Assembly: GCA_037043455.1 (NCBI GenBank)
Contig: JAWPHD010005599.1
Location: 62,001 to 126,000 of the forward strand
Reading direction: 5' to 3'
Source: Cyrtodaria siliqua
Lineage: Eukaryota > Mollusca > Bivalvia > Adapedonta > Hiatellidae
Length of the DNA: 64,000 nucleotides
Position numbers and translations under genes: made by a program. Below, piece after piece: positions 32,191 through 44,557 of this stretch. How positions within the stretch are numbered: the first letter of the stretch is position 1; every line of letters begins with the position of its first letter. The notes beneath the pieces are model-generated. The model worked only from the letters and a program-made list of their open reading frames with translations. It did not search any database and was not told the origin of the DNA.

Positions 32191-33375
32191 CCCCAGTGAA
32201 AAAGGCAGTGAAATTCAGTGAAATTTCAGTGAAATCTGAAAATATTGACAAATCTCAGTAAAAACACCAAATTTCAGTGAAATTTCAATGAATTTCGGTG
32301 AAATTTCAGTGAAATGTTTCAATTAAATTTCAGTGAAATTTTTAGTGAAATTTCAGTAGAATTATAATTGATTGAAATTTCAATGACATATCTCTCTCTC
32401 TCTCTCTCTCTACACACATTTATTCATTTAGACAGACAGATATATGCTCACATAGTACATCATATAACTCACCCTACTGAAAATGCAGCTGGGATCCCGG
32501 GGGAAATGATATATATAGATAACTAAAGCCTGGAAAAAAACAACTCAATTTTAAAGATTTTTCGAATGTATAATTGGCAAATTGTGTTGTTTTATATCAA
32601 AATACATCACAGGACCGCTACCTTGATATGTGTATGAAGTTTTATATGAACATCAACTGATTGGTTTAGGAGTGTGATTGTGACAAAAGTGCAAATAAAA
32701 TGCAGTGATTTTGACAAAAGTGCAAATAAAATGACACCCTTTTGAATTTCTGACTGGAAATTGAAACAACTATAGTTTTTCCTTGCATCATTTAATAATT
32801 AAAAGAAAGTGTGTTGTGACTATACTTACATTACTTATTGTATCAAAGCATCTTATACAGGTAACAGTTGTATTTGAAAGAGGAAATTTCTAAATGTAGA
32901 CAGTGGAAACAGTTTTTTAAAGCCAAATCCCTATTGTCATATGTTTTCGCGGATTTGACTTTTTTTTTGTTGTTGCTAGAAAAATGGTTTTCAGCACTGC
33001 AGATATTATTTGATTCAGTATCATATGCAAGATTTCACCAAGTATGATCATGTAGGTCTTCTTAGTGATGTAGATGGAACATTATTAATTTAAGAATTGT
33101 TCTTGAACTGTTGTATTTTCAATGAAATGTCACTGAAATTTTGGTGAAATTTCACTGAGATTTCACTGTTATTTTGACCAATTCAGGTGAAATTTCACCA
33201 AAATTTCACTGAATCTCACTTTTATTTTGCCCAATTCTTTCAGTGAAATTTAGTGAAATCTCACCGAAATTTCAGTGAAATCTCACCGAAGTTATTTTGC
33301 CCAATTCTTTCAGTGAAATTTCACTGTTATTTCAGTGAAATTTCAATAAAATTTCAGTGTACATTTTCACTGGGG
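32191..33375. mobile_element. 1.2-kb TIR element with AGTGAAATTTC subterminal repeats
   Basis: The ends CCCCAGTGAAAA and TTTTCACTGGGG are perfect 12-bp inverted repeats. The first about 180 bp and last about 260 bp are filled with 'cagtgaaatttcagtgaaat' and related strings in both orientations. A TC microsatellite lies at about 32,393. No transposase. A clear target duplication was not found. Confidence 0.72.
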
Positions 33376-34101
33376 GTATGTATCCTTAACAATAAGTATT
33401 CAGATATAAATAAACACTGCACATTTGGCAACTATTTCGATTTATTAGCAAATGATCTCGGTAACTGATTTAGGTTACAAATGGTCATTAGGTAAGGAGT
33501 CTGCTACTCTAAACCAAAGGGAGATAATAATTTGACATTTTAATAACTTCCAGCAGTTATAAAACTTGTAACTGTTTAAGGTTAGAGCTTTGACTGTTCT
33601 GCTTTTCAAACTTACACACCTTATGAGAACTAATATTTAATTATCACTTAGTTGAATAGTCAGAAGTGGTCTTGTTACAACTATGCAGAACATGTAGCTA
33701 GGATGATTATCATCTTACGTTAGATAATACATGCTAGCATTTTGTCACACGCGTATAAATTCCAACAATTAAAATTAACACACTTCCTGTGTGCTTCCTG
33801 TGTGCGTAAGTGTATAATTACCAAATTTACCCAGTGCTTTAAGAACTAGTTAGTTCACTGACTTACCTTATGCATCTTTTTTACATTAATTTTGATCATG
33901 ATTTTGCCAGAATTTGGTTGGTGTCCCAATTAAAATTACTTAAATTTTTTGAAATTTTCGAAATTTTCGATATGTCCCAAAGTAAAAATAATTATGGTTG
34001 TCCCAATCTTTACGGTGTCCCAATTTATACGGTAAATACGGTACTCTACTTAAAAAATTGTGTAAATTGTTTCAAGATGTATTTTTTGTGTACCTTAAAA
34101 G
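33376..34101. other. AT-rich sequence, no gene seen
   Basis: Only short open frames. 'taaaccaaagggagataata' near 33,515 looks like a common animal repeat scrap. Nothing else recognised. Confidence 0.45.
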
Positions 34102-34191
34102 CTAATCGTTGTCTCTCTCACAATCACCACCACACCTACATTATAGTGCTGTACATTTTATTGCCGCTTTAACTCATTTACATCGGCCTCT

Positions 34192-35335
34192 CAGGGCCTT
34201 CCCCAGCCATTTATGGCGTAGCGGCGCCGCGATCCCTTAACTTTTGTAACAGACATGCCGCGATCCTTAATCTGACCGCGACCCTTTAAAACCGTGCCGC
34301 GATCCCTTAAAAGTGGGTCAAAACATTCATTTCCCAGTGTTAATTAATGACATATCTGATCAAATAACGCCTTGAGGCATAAACTCCTGACAAGCATACG
34401 TCCTTAGCTCCTGATTGGAGTGTTTTCATAAGGATTAGAGAGGCAGAGGTGTTAATTACCTCCGCGATAAGGGTCTAATTCAAGAATTCAACCATGCGTA
34501 CATGACCTGTTAACGTATTACGTCATCAAATGTGAAAACAATTTACTTATGTTATATTTTATTGTAGCGTTGAATTAACGTGCCTCCATCCATTTTATCG
34601 CGTTTTAAATAGATAATGATGAGAAAATAATCTCACAAACGCAAATTATTCGATAATCACATAAAATTATAAGAATCTCGGGGTTGCAGATTATAAATTT
34701 AGGTTACTTCCGGTTTTGAATTTGCTTCCGTGTTTCAACTAAAACGATTAATTATGATTAATTATGAATAAAGACAGCAATTTTATAACTTTTAAATAAA
34801 CATATAACCGTTTCCTACCTTTTTTTTTTCGAAAACGCTAATGGCTTGATGCAGTTAACATGACTTAGACGTTAAGTTATTGTAAGACAATGTCGGCGTA
34901 CAAAGTTGATGTAAATCCGGATAGTCCTTATTTCGGATGCTTAAAAACACACGACACTGCGTTTTCAAGTGTGTTTTTTTTAAATGTTATTCACTTAAAA
35001 ATAATATAATTACTCCTGCTTAACTTCACCACATCTATAATGAAGTGTTTACAAGATAAAAAAAATCTAGAACAGCAAAGGAAACTATGTATAAAGTTGA
35101 GTGTTATCTTTTTCCAAAAAAAAAAGTATAAAAATCTACATGTACTATCTATGGCAGACTGGTAGATATATTTAAAACATGTTTTAAATGTGTCCGGTGT
35201 ATGCCAAAACCCGTATTTTACTTCAAAACATGAAAAAAAAATCGACATGCAGGAGGGGACCCCCTCCCGCACCCACCCCACACCCTCGCACGTTAAATGC
35301 CAATATCCCTTAAAAAATTCCTGGGGAAGGCCCTG
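34192..35335. mobile_element. hAT-like non-autonomous element with 15-bp perfect TIRs
   Basis: The ends CAGGGCCTTCCCCAG (34,192-34,206) and CTGGGGAAGGCCCTG (35,321-35,335) match perfectly. CCTCT flanks both sides (34,187-34,191 and 35,336-35,340). The insertion splits the Cys-rich tail of the surrounding pseudogene between 'GCRGR' and 'CK', and removing it restores the expected order, which proves the boundaries. No transposase in 1.1 kb. The interior contains 'gccgcgatcccttaa' repeats near the left end. Confidence 0.88.
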
Positions 35336-35839
35336 CCTCTGCATCCCTTTTCTGTCTGACACCCACATTTTAGTAGTTCTTGGCAAGCTTTAGAAGCTTC
35401 AGGAAGTACTGTCCACAATGGTTCCCAGTTCTGGTCTTGGGTTCTCTGCCAGCCCCAAAGACTTGAGCATGGTGAAATAGCGCTTGATTCTAAGGACTGA
35501 CCCCCAACAATACCAAGCCTGGTATACTACTCCCTTAGAGTGTTGAAGTAAAGCAGCAGCTATTGGTGGTATTAAATCAATTGACCTTCCTTTCTTTGTG
35601 AAGAGATCTTTTCGTACCTCATCTGATGTTTCACGTGTGCTTGTCCTATCGTAAAAAATAACTACAAAGCGTTCCAGAATTGTCATCTTCTTTTCCAACT
35701 CTTGCAAAGAAGGAGTACAGCCCAATACATGAAAAGCTTCAATGACATCTGGGTAAATGCTCCTTGCTGCCCATGCAGACTTGCTTCCTTAACTACTGAA
35801 AAAGGAATTGAATAGAATGTTGTTTGTTGTATGTTATTT

Positions 35840-36113
35840 AGAGCCGCCCCAGAGATAGGGGAAGGATACATAGGAATCCGGGAACCTGCCCTTCTCTTAT
35901 TATCGAATAGATTCCTATGGTTCTTTAATGTGCTCGGAGGATAAACCGATACACGGGACCGCCCGGTTTACGTCCCCATCCGACGGACAAGGCTAAAGGA
36001 AAGTGTTTTGCACAAGAACACACCGAAGGAACTCAGTGGCACCACGGAGGATTGATCCTGGAGCCTCCGGTTACAAATCCGCCGCTGCCGACTGCGCCAC
36101 GCCAGCTCTCAAA
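35840..36113 (-). mobile_element. tRNA-derived SINE inserted in the pseudogene, Thr(TGT)-like head
   Basis: The minus strand starts GCTGGCGTGGCGCAGTCGG, has loop TTTGTAA (anticodon TGT) and a T-arm-like CCAGGATCAATCC. A body follows with 'gtgttcttgtgcaaaacact' and 'atggggacgtaaaccgggcg'. It separates 'ALSGMH' from the 'DVIEAFHVLGCTPS' block of the surrounding coding family. Exact ends and target duplication are unclear. Confidence 0.72.
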
Positions 36114-37905
36114 GGAAGTTTGGTCAATGCATACCTGACAATGCTTGCGACTTTTCTGGACACAGGCATTCGGATATGCCATGTGCAGATATGAAATGAA
36201 AATGCTTCCCAGTGCCAAATGTAATCCACAATTCATTAACACAAAGCTCACTGAAGAGAGCAATTGATAACTCAAGAACATCAGTATCAACAGTTCTGAT
36301 CATCACTCTTTTGTAGTTTTGTTTACCACAGTCTTTCACATGCAACAGTAACCTAGTATCTGCTTCTTCATGTGTACATGGCGAAAGATCACTTACATCT
36401 TCTCTCTGTGTATTGCAGATTACATCTTTGTCCCTGGTTGACACTATTTGTTTATCAATAATTTCAGTTGCCACAGATTCAGTAGCTAGGTAGCTAATTA
36501 GTTCAACCTTATTTTCATCAACTCGAAGGAATGATTTCCAATTTGCAGGTACATTTGAAACTGACTGCACTCTTCTACCTACACCGTTACCACGTTTACT
36601 GCATGTCATTGCCGGCTATCCTTGATATACTGATCCCAGACAATACTCTACTCTGCTTGTATTTTGTAGTTGTCTTTTGATGAAGGGAGTGAATACCTGC
36701 TTGGAGTAATCCGCAAATGTACTGGCTGCTCCAGGTTTTAACATGTTAACTATAGCTGCACCATCGAAGTGGTTCTGCAGACATGTTACCAAATCTGATT
36801 TTGTTCCAGCTCGCAAAAAACCAAAGCTAGAGAAAGATGTGGGGTAGCTTTGGTAGCTTTGGTTTTCTTGGCGAAAAATGTCATCAATGTCACCATCACG
36901 AACTTGACAGGGAACATAGAGTTTGAAAAATAATGAACAGTTCTTCTTTAGCGAATTGATTGCCTCCCTTTCATTTGTTTTTTTTCGTTGACTCACTGGA
37001 CAACTAAACAAAGGAAACGTGTTCTTCTTTATTGGGTCACATAATGAAACAGTTCTCTCTTTAAGCCGTTCCTGCACATACATGGCGAACTTCTCCTCCT
37101 AATCTTTCTATGTTACGAACTGTGGCAGCTACATACTCATCTACAATGTCTCTAGTCTCTAATATTAGCAGGTCACTACTGCACTCCTTAAAATGATTTC
37201 CCATTTCCTCCACAACTCCACATAGACAGTCACATTTAACTTGATTTGCAAAGGTAGATTGAAATCCTTTCTGATGTTCGTGACGATGTTTATTTGGTTC
37301 CTTAAATTGAGTATTCTTAATAGGATCCTGTGACAATTCAAATTCGCTTATAACCCTTGACACTTCTGGTCATGAAACCATCCACCGAAGCAACTGAGTT
37401 GTATTTTCTGTTAGGCCTACTTCTCCCCCATCATCTTTGACACTTTTGTTGTTCTGCTCATGGGCATGGTCAATTACAATTGATGAAAAGGCCTGCTGGG
37501 TTTTCTGAATCACAAAATTGCCTTTGTTAAACTCTGTGACTACAGCTGGTTGCTTTTCTGTCAAACAATTCATGTCCCGCAGATGCACTGGTAACCATCT
37601 AGCATAATAGATATGATCTAATGCAAACAAAACAAGGTATACGTCTGGTTAGTGAGTCAATATACAGCTTGAAATTCCTTCTCTTAAGGATCTAACGAAC
37701 ACAAATACTAGCAATTCAAATTGCAAAGTAATACTGAAACTGAGAACTTTTTCTTTTTCTTTCCTCTAACCATTCTTTAAAGGTTAAACACTGGTCACCC
37801 ATAGAACTAGTGTAGGCCTCATAGGCCTTTGTCATCAAAATATACAAGCTGCTTGCAGTGACTTGGTGTGCATGTCGTGTTCGTGATATATATATGACTG
37901 GCTTT

Positions 37906-39466
37906 CGGTGCTTGACACAGGGGCCACCCAAAGGCTGGCCCGAAATTTTTTGCTTGGGCCAGTAGAAATTTGGACCCACTGGCCCAAATTGAATGTTGGT
38001 GGCCCAAATTTTTTTGATAAATTAATAGAAACATCGGACATTTTATAGCGAAGTAACCCAGTTTAACTTAATTAACTTAATTAATTAAAGATATTAACCA
38101 ATCTCTGAAAGTATCGAGTAATTAAAATAATCTGTCATTTAATGCCATTTTAATTTTTAAAAATTGTCAACTGAAATTTAAAAAAGGACAGAATGAATGC
38201 ATGCATATAATAAGAAAATATAAAAATACAGACTCTTTCACCATTGATTAGACCATTATTTTTATTAAATGTATTTCAATATACCTACTAATATCCATAG
38301 AAATAAAATAAATATATTTAAAAATGCAAGGCTAAGCTGTAGTGTGTTAAAATACACGTTTAATGCTCTTTTGAAATTTTTCGTATTGGCGAGCATCAAG
38401 TATATGCAGTTACATAGAACGTCAGAATAATAAAAAAAAAATGCATAGGAGCCAATTTATTAGGCTAGGCTAAGCTGAGGCCTATAAAACAAGTTCAACT
38501 AACAGGAGTTCCAAAGGAGCTAGAAAGATCGCGCCGCATTGTGAGACAAAACTCAGAAATGCTACATACACCACGAATATCATGCACAGAGTAAGTAATA
38601 AAAACCACTTCATTCTAAAATTGTACCAATATTTTGAGGAAGCGCACCTTTTGCATTTTTTCATGTTGATTGTTCAACCATAAATTATCCCAATTCAGAG
38701 ACGGCCGATCAAACATCGGTTCACACTTGCTATTGTTCCAGTTTACGCTACCGTGTGTACAACTAATTAGTCTTATCAGTGATCGTAAAGTTCAAAAACA
38801 CCGACGGCAAGCGGCATCTCAAGCTTATTAATTCGTAAGCAAACTTTGTGTTTTGAAAAGCCATTTTGGCCGCTAGAGGGCGCCAAGTTATTATTAATTT
38901 TTTTACCCGGCTCGATAACGCAGTTAACTATGTGGATAATATTGAGCGCGGGGTCAAACCAGATGATTGACAGCAAGAGGCAGAACAGTGGGCGGAGTCT
39001 ATCGCACACCGACAATTTGACAGCGGCCTTCAATAAACACTGCGATAATTAGTTTATCAGTCCAAATTGATTGTCGCTAATTAGCTAACAACACCCAGCG
39101 GGGTAGTGGCTTATAAACAGCGAAGGACTTTGTGTATTAGAATTTGGGAGTTTTTTTCCAGATTTTAGACAAAATCAGTCGGAAATTTGGATTCGCCAGA
39201 CCGCCGATGTCTGGCGAATTTGATATGTATTTCTTACGATTTTCATTCACCTGTTCGGGTTTCTTTTCGGCTATGGCGATTTGGCGAATGGTTAACGCGA
39301 GCCTAGATAAGAATTTTGAATAAGGTGCTATTTATTAAAGCAAACTATGCACTCGCCCAAAGAATATTGTTTGGGCCAGCAGAGATCAAATAATAATTAT
39401 TTTCACTCGCCTAGGAGAGGTTTTACTCGCCGCCGGCGAGTGGGCGACCGTCTGTGTCAAGCACTG
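37906..39466. mobile_element. 1,561-bp hAT-like non-autonomous element with 6-bp direct repeats
   Basis: The left end CGGTGCTTGACACAG and right end CTGTGTCAAGCACTG pair at 14 of 15 positions. Both sides are flanked by GGCTTT (37,900-37,905 and 39,467-39,472). Subterminal motifs 'ggcccaaat' (left) and 'actcgcc' (right) repeat. It splits the host pseudogene between 'ADSFLKA' and 'SRTRHAHQ'. No transposase frame is visible. Confidence 0.85.
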
Positions 39467-39814
39467 GGCTTTAAGGAACGAATCTGCTTTGCCAGATGTG
39501 GCAATATTGGCTTGTGTTATGGCAGAGGTCCATCCACTGCCCTCCAACCAGGCACCTAGTCTTTTCATAGCTGCTAGTTCAATATGTAGCCCTCCAAACA
39601 TCACAACAATGTGGTCTTCACCATAGAATGGCGTATGATGGCCACGGAGGTTATCTGCTGGTTTACTTCTGTTGTTTAGCTTATGTTCGGCGTGAAATGC
39701 TGCGTACATTTATTAATCGAGCATCATTTTAACTTTAAATCTGCTTGAATATAATTAAACAAAATGTTCAGTTGTAAATTTTCTTTCTTATTATACCATA
39801 TGTTTATTATACCA

Positions 39815-40085
39815 TATATTTATGGTCTAGTGGTAAAGGCATCCGCCTTGTAATCCGGAGGTCGAAGGTTCGAGTCCCGTCAGAGGCGGGCTTGTTACAG
39901 AAGAGACCGGTTGGTGAGCCGCCAGCTAGTTAAATAACGGTTACCGATTGCCTACGTGCCTGGTGCCGGGCATAAAAGAATAGGAATCGGGGAGTAATGA
40001 TGCTCATGTCTCATAAGTCAAAATTGACTGACCCTTTCAATAGGGGTGACACTATAATAAATAAACACTTTACTTTACTTTTACT
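39815..40085 (+). mobile_element. tRNA-derived SINE, Thr(TGT)-like head
   Basis: 'tatggtctagtggtaaaggc' (A box), loop CTTGTAA (anticodon TGT) and 'gaaggttcgagtcccg' (B box) make a good tRNA-like head. It is followed by a body with 'agaccggttggtgagccgcc' and 'cctggtgccgggcataaaag' and an A/T-rich tail 'aataaataaacactttact'. No matching acceptor stem, so it is a SINE. Confidence 0.72.
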
Positions 40086-40830
40086 ATATTATTGGTGCAA
40101 TATATTCATCAGTTAGTAATATGTAAAAGCAGTTTGCTTTGACCTATTATAATAATTAATATCAATGTTAATTAAATAGCCATGTGTTTGTTTTTAACTT
40201 GTTACTGTGTACAAACCCTGGTGAACTTACTAAATGAAGACTCGGAACAGGCTATTTTTTGTCCGAAAGATTTATTTTAATTGTTTATCAAGTTATTACT
40301 TAAACTACATATACATTTATATATAATTTGTTTGCTTAGATCAAAATAATAGTTTGCAAATGTCCTTGAATGTTTAATCAATTTTTTTATGTAGAAAATC
40401 AATAAATAGGGTTTAGCCAAAATGTGAGATTAAATGGCTTCTTGTATATGCAGAATTGTTTTTTGGTTCTGTATACTGTTTTTCATTTTTTCATTGTTGT
40501 ATGTGTTCTCTCTCACTTGGTCATATTTACACATTTTTCAAAAACATGTAACATGCATGAAACAACAATGCAAAATAAATAAAATGGCAATTATTTTCTA
40601 ATTATTTTGTTTGTTTGTACAATGTATTGTGCTAATAATACCAATTTAATCCAATTATAGGTATCAAAGGTAAAAGTACATTTATAGTAATCTATAGTAA
40701 TCCAATAATTATGTCTAGAATGCCTTGATTGAGATTAATTATGTGGGAGATGTAAGTTAGATATCTTACAAACTATGTGTCATTATATTACTTTTTTCCC
40801 CAAATATCACATGTATAAGGGAAGTTTTGT
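40086..40830. other. AT-rich sequence, no feature seen
   Basis: No open frame of note, no recognised repeat. Confidence 0.45.
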
Positions 40831-40831
40831 C

Positions 40832-40998
40832 TGAAGGGGGTTTTGTCCACCCTTGCAAAATCATGAAGGGGATTCTGTCCACCCTTGCAAAATCATGAAG
40901 GGGATTCTGTCCACCCTTGTAAAACTGTGAAGGGGATTCTGTCCACCTGTGCAAATTTGAGCGAAGGGGATTATGTCCGGAGGGGATTTTGTCCGTAT
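40832..40998. repeat. 32-bp tandem repeat, about 4.5 copies, at the LINE 5' end
   Basis: The unit 'tgaaggggattctgtccacc' plus 'cttgcaaaatca' repeats in register, ending with shorter 'gaaggggattatgtccgg' and 'aggggattttgtccg' units. It abuts the truncated start of the LINE at about 41,001. Confidence 0.85.
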
Positions 40999-41415
40999 AC
41001 CGTAGATTTAACTGTTAATAACAAGAGATTAACCCTTATTTCACTTTATGGCCCGAACACAGATTCCCCTTCATTTTTTAATAGGATAATGATAACTGTA
41101 GAGACTATGAATAATAATAATGGCCTGATTTTATGTGGAGATTTTAATTTGGTCCAAGATCCTTAGATAGATTATTATAACTATAAAAATATTAACAATA
41201 AAAATGCGCGTGAAAAACTGTTAGAAATCAAAACTTGCTATAATCTTATTGACCCATTTAGAGAATTTTATCCCAATTTATGAAGGTACACATGGAGAAA
41301 GAAGACACCATTAAAACAAGCAAGACTAGATTTCTTTTTAGTTTCTGAAAATCTTTTATCATCTGTAAATAAGTGTACTATTGAAGCTAGCTACCGCTCA
41401 GATCATTCAATTACC

Positions 41416-42738
41416 ATGTTAAACTGCAATTTCACTGAATTTATAAAGGGCAAACCCCTTTGGAAACATAACAATTCGCTTCTAAGTTATATTGAATATT
41501 TAAATATAATGAATAACAAAATAGATGAAATTAAAATTCAATATGCGCTTCCAGTCTATAATATTGATTACATTAACAACATACCAAATAATGAACTTCA
41601 ATTTACAATTACTGATCAATTATTTTTGGATACATTGTTGATGGAATTAAGAGGAAAATCAATATCATATTCAAGCCACAAAAAAAAAGTAAATGAAAAA
41701 CGTGAAAATAATCTTGTTCTTGAAATACAACATTTAGAACAAAGACTTTCTCCTGATCAAATACCCACTCTTGATTTATTAAAAGATGAACTACTGTTAC
41801 TTCGTTGGCAAAAAATGAATGGTTTTCTTATTAGATCACGAGCTCAATTAATAGAAGATGGAGAAAAAACAACTAAATATTTTTGCAGTTTAGAGACGCA
41901 CAACTTTACTAGTAAAATTATACCCAAAATTGAAAAGCCTGATGGGAGTATAATCACAGACCAGAAAGATATTTTAAAAGAAACTGAAACCTTCTACAAA
42001 TCACTATACTCCAGCAGAGATGAAATATTAGAAACAATAGATTTAGATAAAGAATTTTCAGGACTAAGTGTACCCAAATTGAATGAGGAGGAATCTAAGT
42101 CATTAGAGGGCCTATTAACCTATCAGCAAGCATCATTATCGCTTTTTTGTATGAAAAATAATCGTTCGCCGGGTACTGATGGTTTTGGGGCTGACTTCTT
42201 TAAAGTATTTTGGAAGAAACTGGGGCATTTTGTTGTGAGAGCTATAAATTGTGGGTATATTAATGGGGAACTGTCTGTAACACAGAAAGAGGGTATTATT
42301 ACACGTATCCCTAAAGATAACAAACCAAGAAGATTTTTAAAAAATTATAGGCCAATTTCTAGGCCAATTTCTCTCTTAAACTGCGTTTATAAAATTGCTT
42401 CAGGGGCCATTGCTTATAGAATAAAATCTATCTTAAACAAACTAATTAATGAAAATCAAACAGGTTTTATTGCAGGGAGATATATGGGGGAAAACACAAG
42501 AATGACATTTGATATCATGCAGTTTGCAGAAGAAAATAATTTATCAGGACTCATTTTACTCGTTGATTTTGAGAAGGCATTTGATTCTCTTTCATGGAAA
42601 TTTATTCACAGCGTTCTTAAGTATTTCAATTTTGGAAACTCGATAATTTCTTGGATAAAATTTTTCTATAGAAATGCGAAACTCGCGGTTAATCAAAGAG
42701 GAAATTTATCTGAGTTTTTCAGCATAGGCAGGGGATGA
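41416..42738 (+). pseudogene. LINE reverse transcriptase, main open fragment
   Basis: 440 codons without a stop cover the linker between endonuclease and RT and RT motifs up to the block before RQGDPLSPYIF. The stop TGA at 42,736 sits where a Cys or Val codon is expected in G-x-RQGDPLSP. Translation in the same frame continues past it to the FADD motif at about 42,880. Confidence 0.85.
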
Positions 42739-43046
42739 CGTCAGGGAGACCCATTATCGCCTTATATATTTATATTATGTGCTGAAATTTTAGCAATAAA
42801 AATACAAAACAACAAAAAAATTAAAGGAATATATTCTATAAATGATATGGAATATAAACTTTCACAATTTGCCGATGATACTTCCATTTTTCTGGATGGG
42901 TCAGATACTTCACTCAATGAAACACTCGATGAACTTTCCTAGTTTTCCAAATTTTCTGGACTCAGGGTGAACTTTGACAGGACTCAGGTAGTTTGGATTG
43001 GGAAAAGAAAATACAGTACAAACTCAATTAAAACCAAGTGTAAATT

Positions 43047-43096
43047 AACATGGGGAAGTAACCAATTTAATTAACATGGGGAAGTAACCAATTTAA
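43047..43096 (+). repeat. 26-bp tandem duplication that breaks the LINE frame
   Basis: 'ttaacatggggaagtaacca' followed by 'atttaa' occurs twice in a row. The extra copy shifts the frame, so downstream coding (LGIHFNVDLDKI) is in another phase. Confidence 0.85.
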
Positions 43097-43097
43097 A

Positions 43098-44557
43098 TTG
43101 TTAGGTATACACTTTAATGTTGATCTTGATAAGATAATTGATATAAACTATAATGATAAGATAGAAAAAATACAGAACCTAATCAAACTTTGGAAACGTA
43201 GATATCTTACACCTATTGGTAAAATAACAGTAATTAAAACAATATTATTACCCATTCTTAATCATTTATTTATTTCATTGCCTAACCCAAATGATTCAAT
43301 TATTAAAAAAATAAATGACATGTTTAATGAATTCTTATGGGAGGGACCAGCAAAGATAAAGAAAAGCATTTTAATTAAACAGTAAAATGAGGGTGGTCTG
43401 AAAATGATTAATCTCCAAGCATTCATATATGCACTTAAGGCAACTTGGATTAGAAGACTCATGTTTAAAGGTGGACAATGGCAACATATAGTTACTCATA
43501 TTATAAACTTAAAAGACCTAATAAACCTGGGGATAGGTTTGGTAGAATTATTAATAATAAAAATGACTAACATATTTTGGAAGGATGTGTTAAAAGCTTA
43601 CATTAATATTTTAGAACAAAATAAGGGCATTTTATGTGCTAACAATTGTTCAATAACTCCACTTTTTTATAATCCTAATATTTTAATCGGAGGTAATGTA
43701 ATATTTTACAAATCTTGGTATTCAAAAGGTATTCATCAACTTAATGATTTAATAGATGAGAATGGAAACTTTTATTCTGTTGAGGAATTTAATAACTTGT
43801 ATAATGTAAATGCACATTTTCTGCTATACAATGGAGTTATTGCGGCAATTAAAGCTTACATTAGAAAAAATATCTCCACAGAACAAATGGAAAAAATACA
43901 AAATCCTATTCTTCCTTTTAATATCATTCCGTTTATTAAGAACAAACATGGATCAAGGGACCTTTATAATATTATTAACCAAAACCCCAGCAAACCAACT
44001 TCAAAATCCAAATGGGATGAAATTTATAACATAGAGGAAGAAACATGGAATGATATATACATATCCCCCTTTAAATCCTCAATAAATACAACATTACAAT
44101 GGTTTCAAGTGCGGTTAAACCATAGAATTCTTCCAACCAGAAAATTTCTTCATAAAATAAACATCATTGATAGTCCAATGTGCAAGTATTGTCAAGAAGA
44201 GGAAACATTAACATATATGCTGTGGTGTTGTCCTGAAACCCAATTGATTCTTAATAAGTTAAAAACCATGATTCTTAATAAGTTAAGCTGTCCAGCAATA
44301 ACATATATTTACATTTCACAGAAGAATCATTTATTTTTAATATTAGTAACAGGTTAACACCAGCCGATTTGTACATACTACTTGAAACGAAGTATTATAT
44401 TTTCTCAACCAAACATTTACAAAGTAAACTGTCTATAGAGGCCTTTAAAAACAGAATAAGAAAATCGTTTAGTATTTTGGTATGTATAGCAACAACAAAC
44501 AATGTACTCGAACCATTTGTTAAAAAATGGAGCAAATATAAGAACCTTTTTAGCTAG
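43098..44557 (+). pseudogene. LINE ORF C-terminal part with zinc-finger-like domain
   Basis: Two fragments in one frame (43,098-43,385 and 43,404-44,357, one stop between) are followed by a +2 frame tail to 44,557. It carries LWKRRYLTPIGKITVIKTIL and NEFLWEGPAKIKK, typical of the region after RT, and the C-x2-C..C-C tail of zf-RVT. Confidence 0.82.

Larger units (their letters stand above)
34102..39650 (-). pseudogene. Decayed copy of a multicopy invertebrate protein family (PIN-like candidate domain, Cys-rich tail)
   Basis: Read on the minus strand in order: EDHIVVMFGGLHIELAAMKR...ADSFLKA; TRHAHQVTASSLYIL; HIYYARWLPVHLRDM; SSIVIDHAHEQNNKSVK..GLTE; DGAAIVNMLKPGAA; NWKSFLRVD; CTHEEADTRLLLHV..RTVDTDVLEL; ERFVVIFYDRTST; then C-G-C..C-x-G-R-C and an ending CRCGGDCERDND. 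I recognise this order from predicted proteins repeated across corals, molluscs and echinoderms, but know no established function. EEADTR plus DTDV resembles acidic clusters of PIN/FEN-type nucleases (inference). Stops (37,367; 36,616; two in the Cys tail) and frameshifts (about 37,080, 36,640, 37,720) show it is dead. Three insertions split it. Confidence 0.8.

Noticed and set aside
39815..39890. Functional tRNA-Thr gene
   Set aside because: A and B boxes and anticodon TGT are present, but the acceptor stem does not pair and a SINE body follows. The same reasoning applies to the heads at 4.0, 27.0, 28.2-28.7, 36.1 and 60.5 kb.
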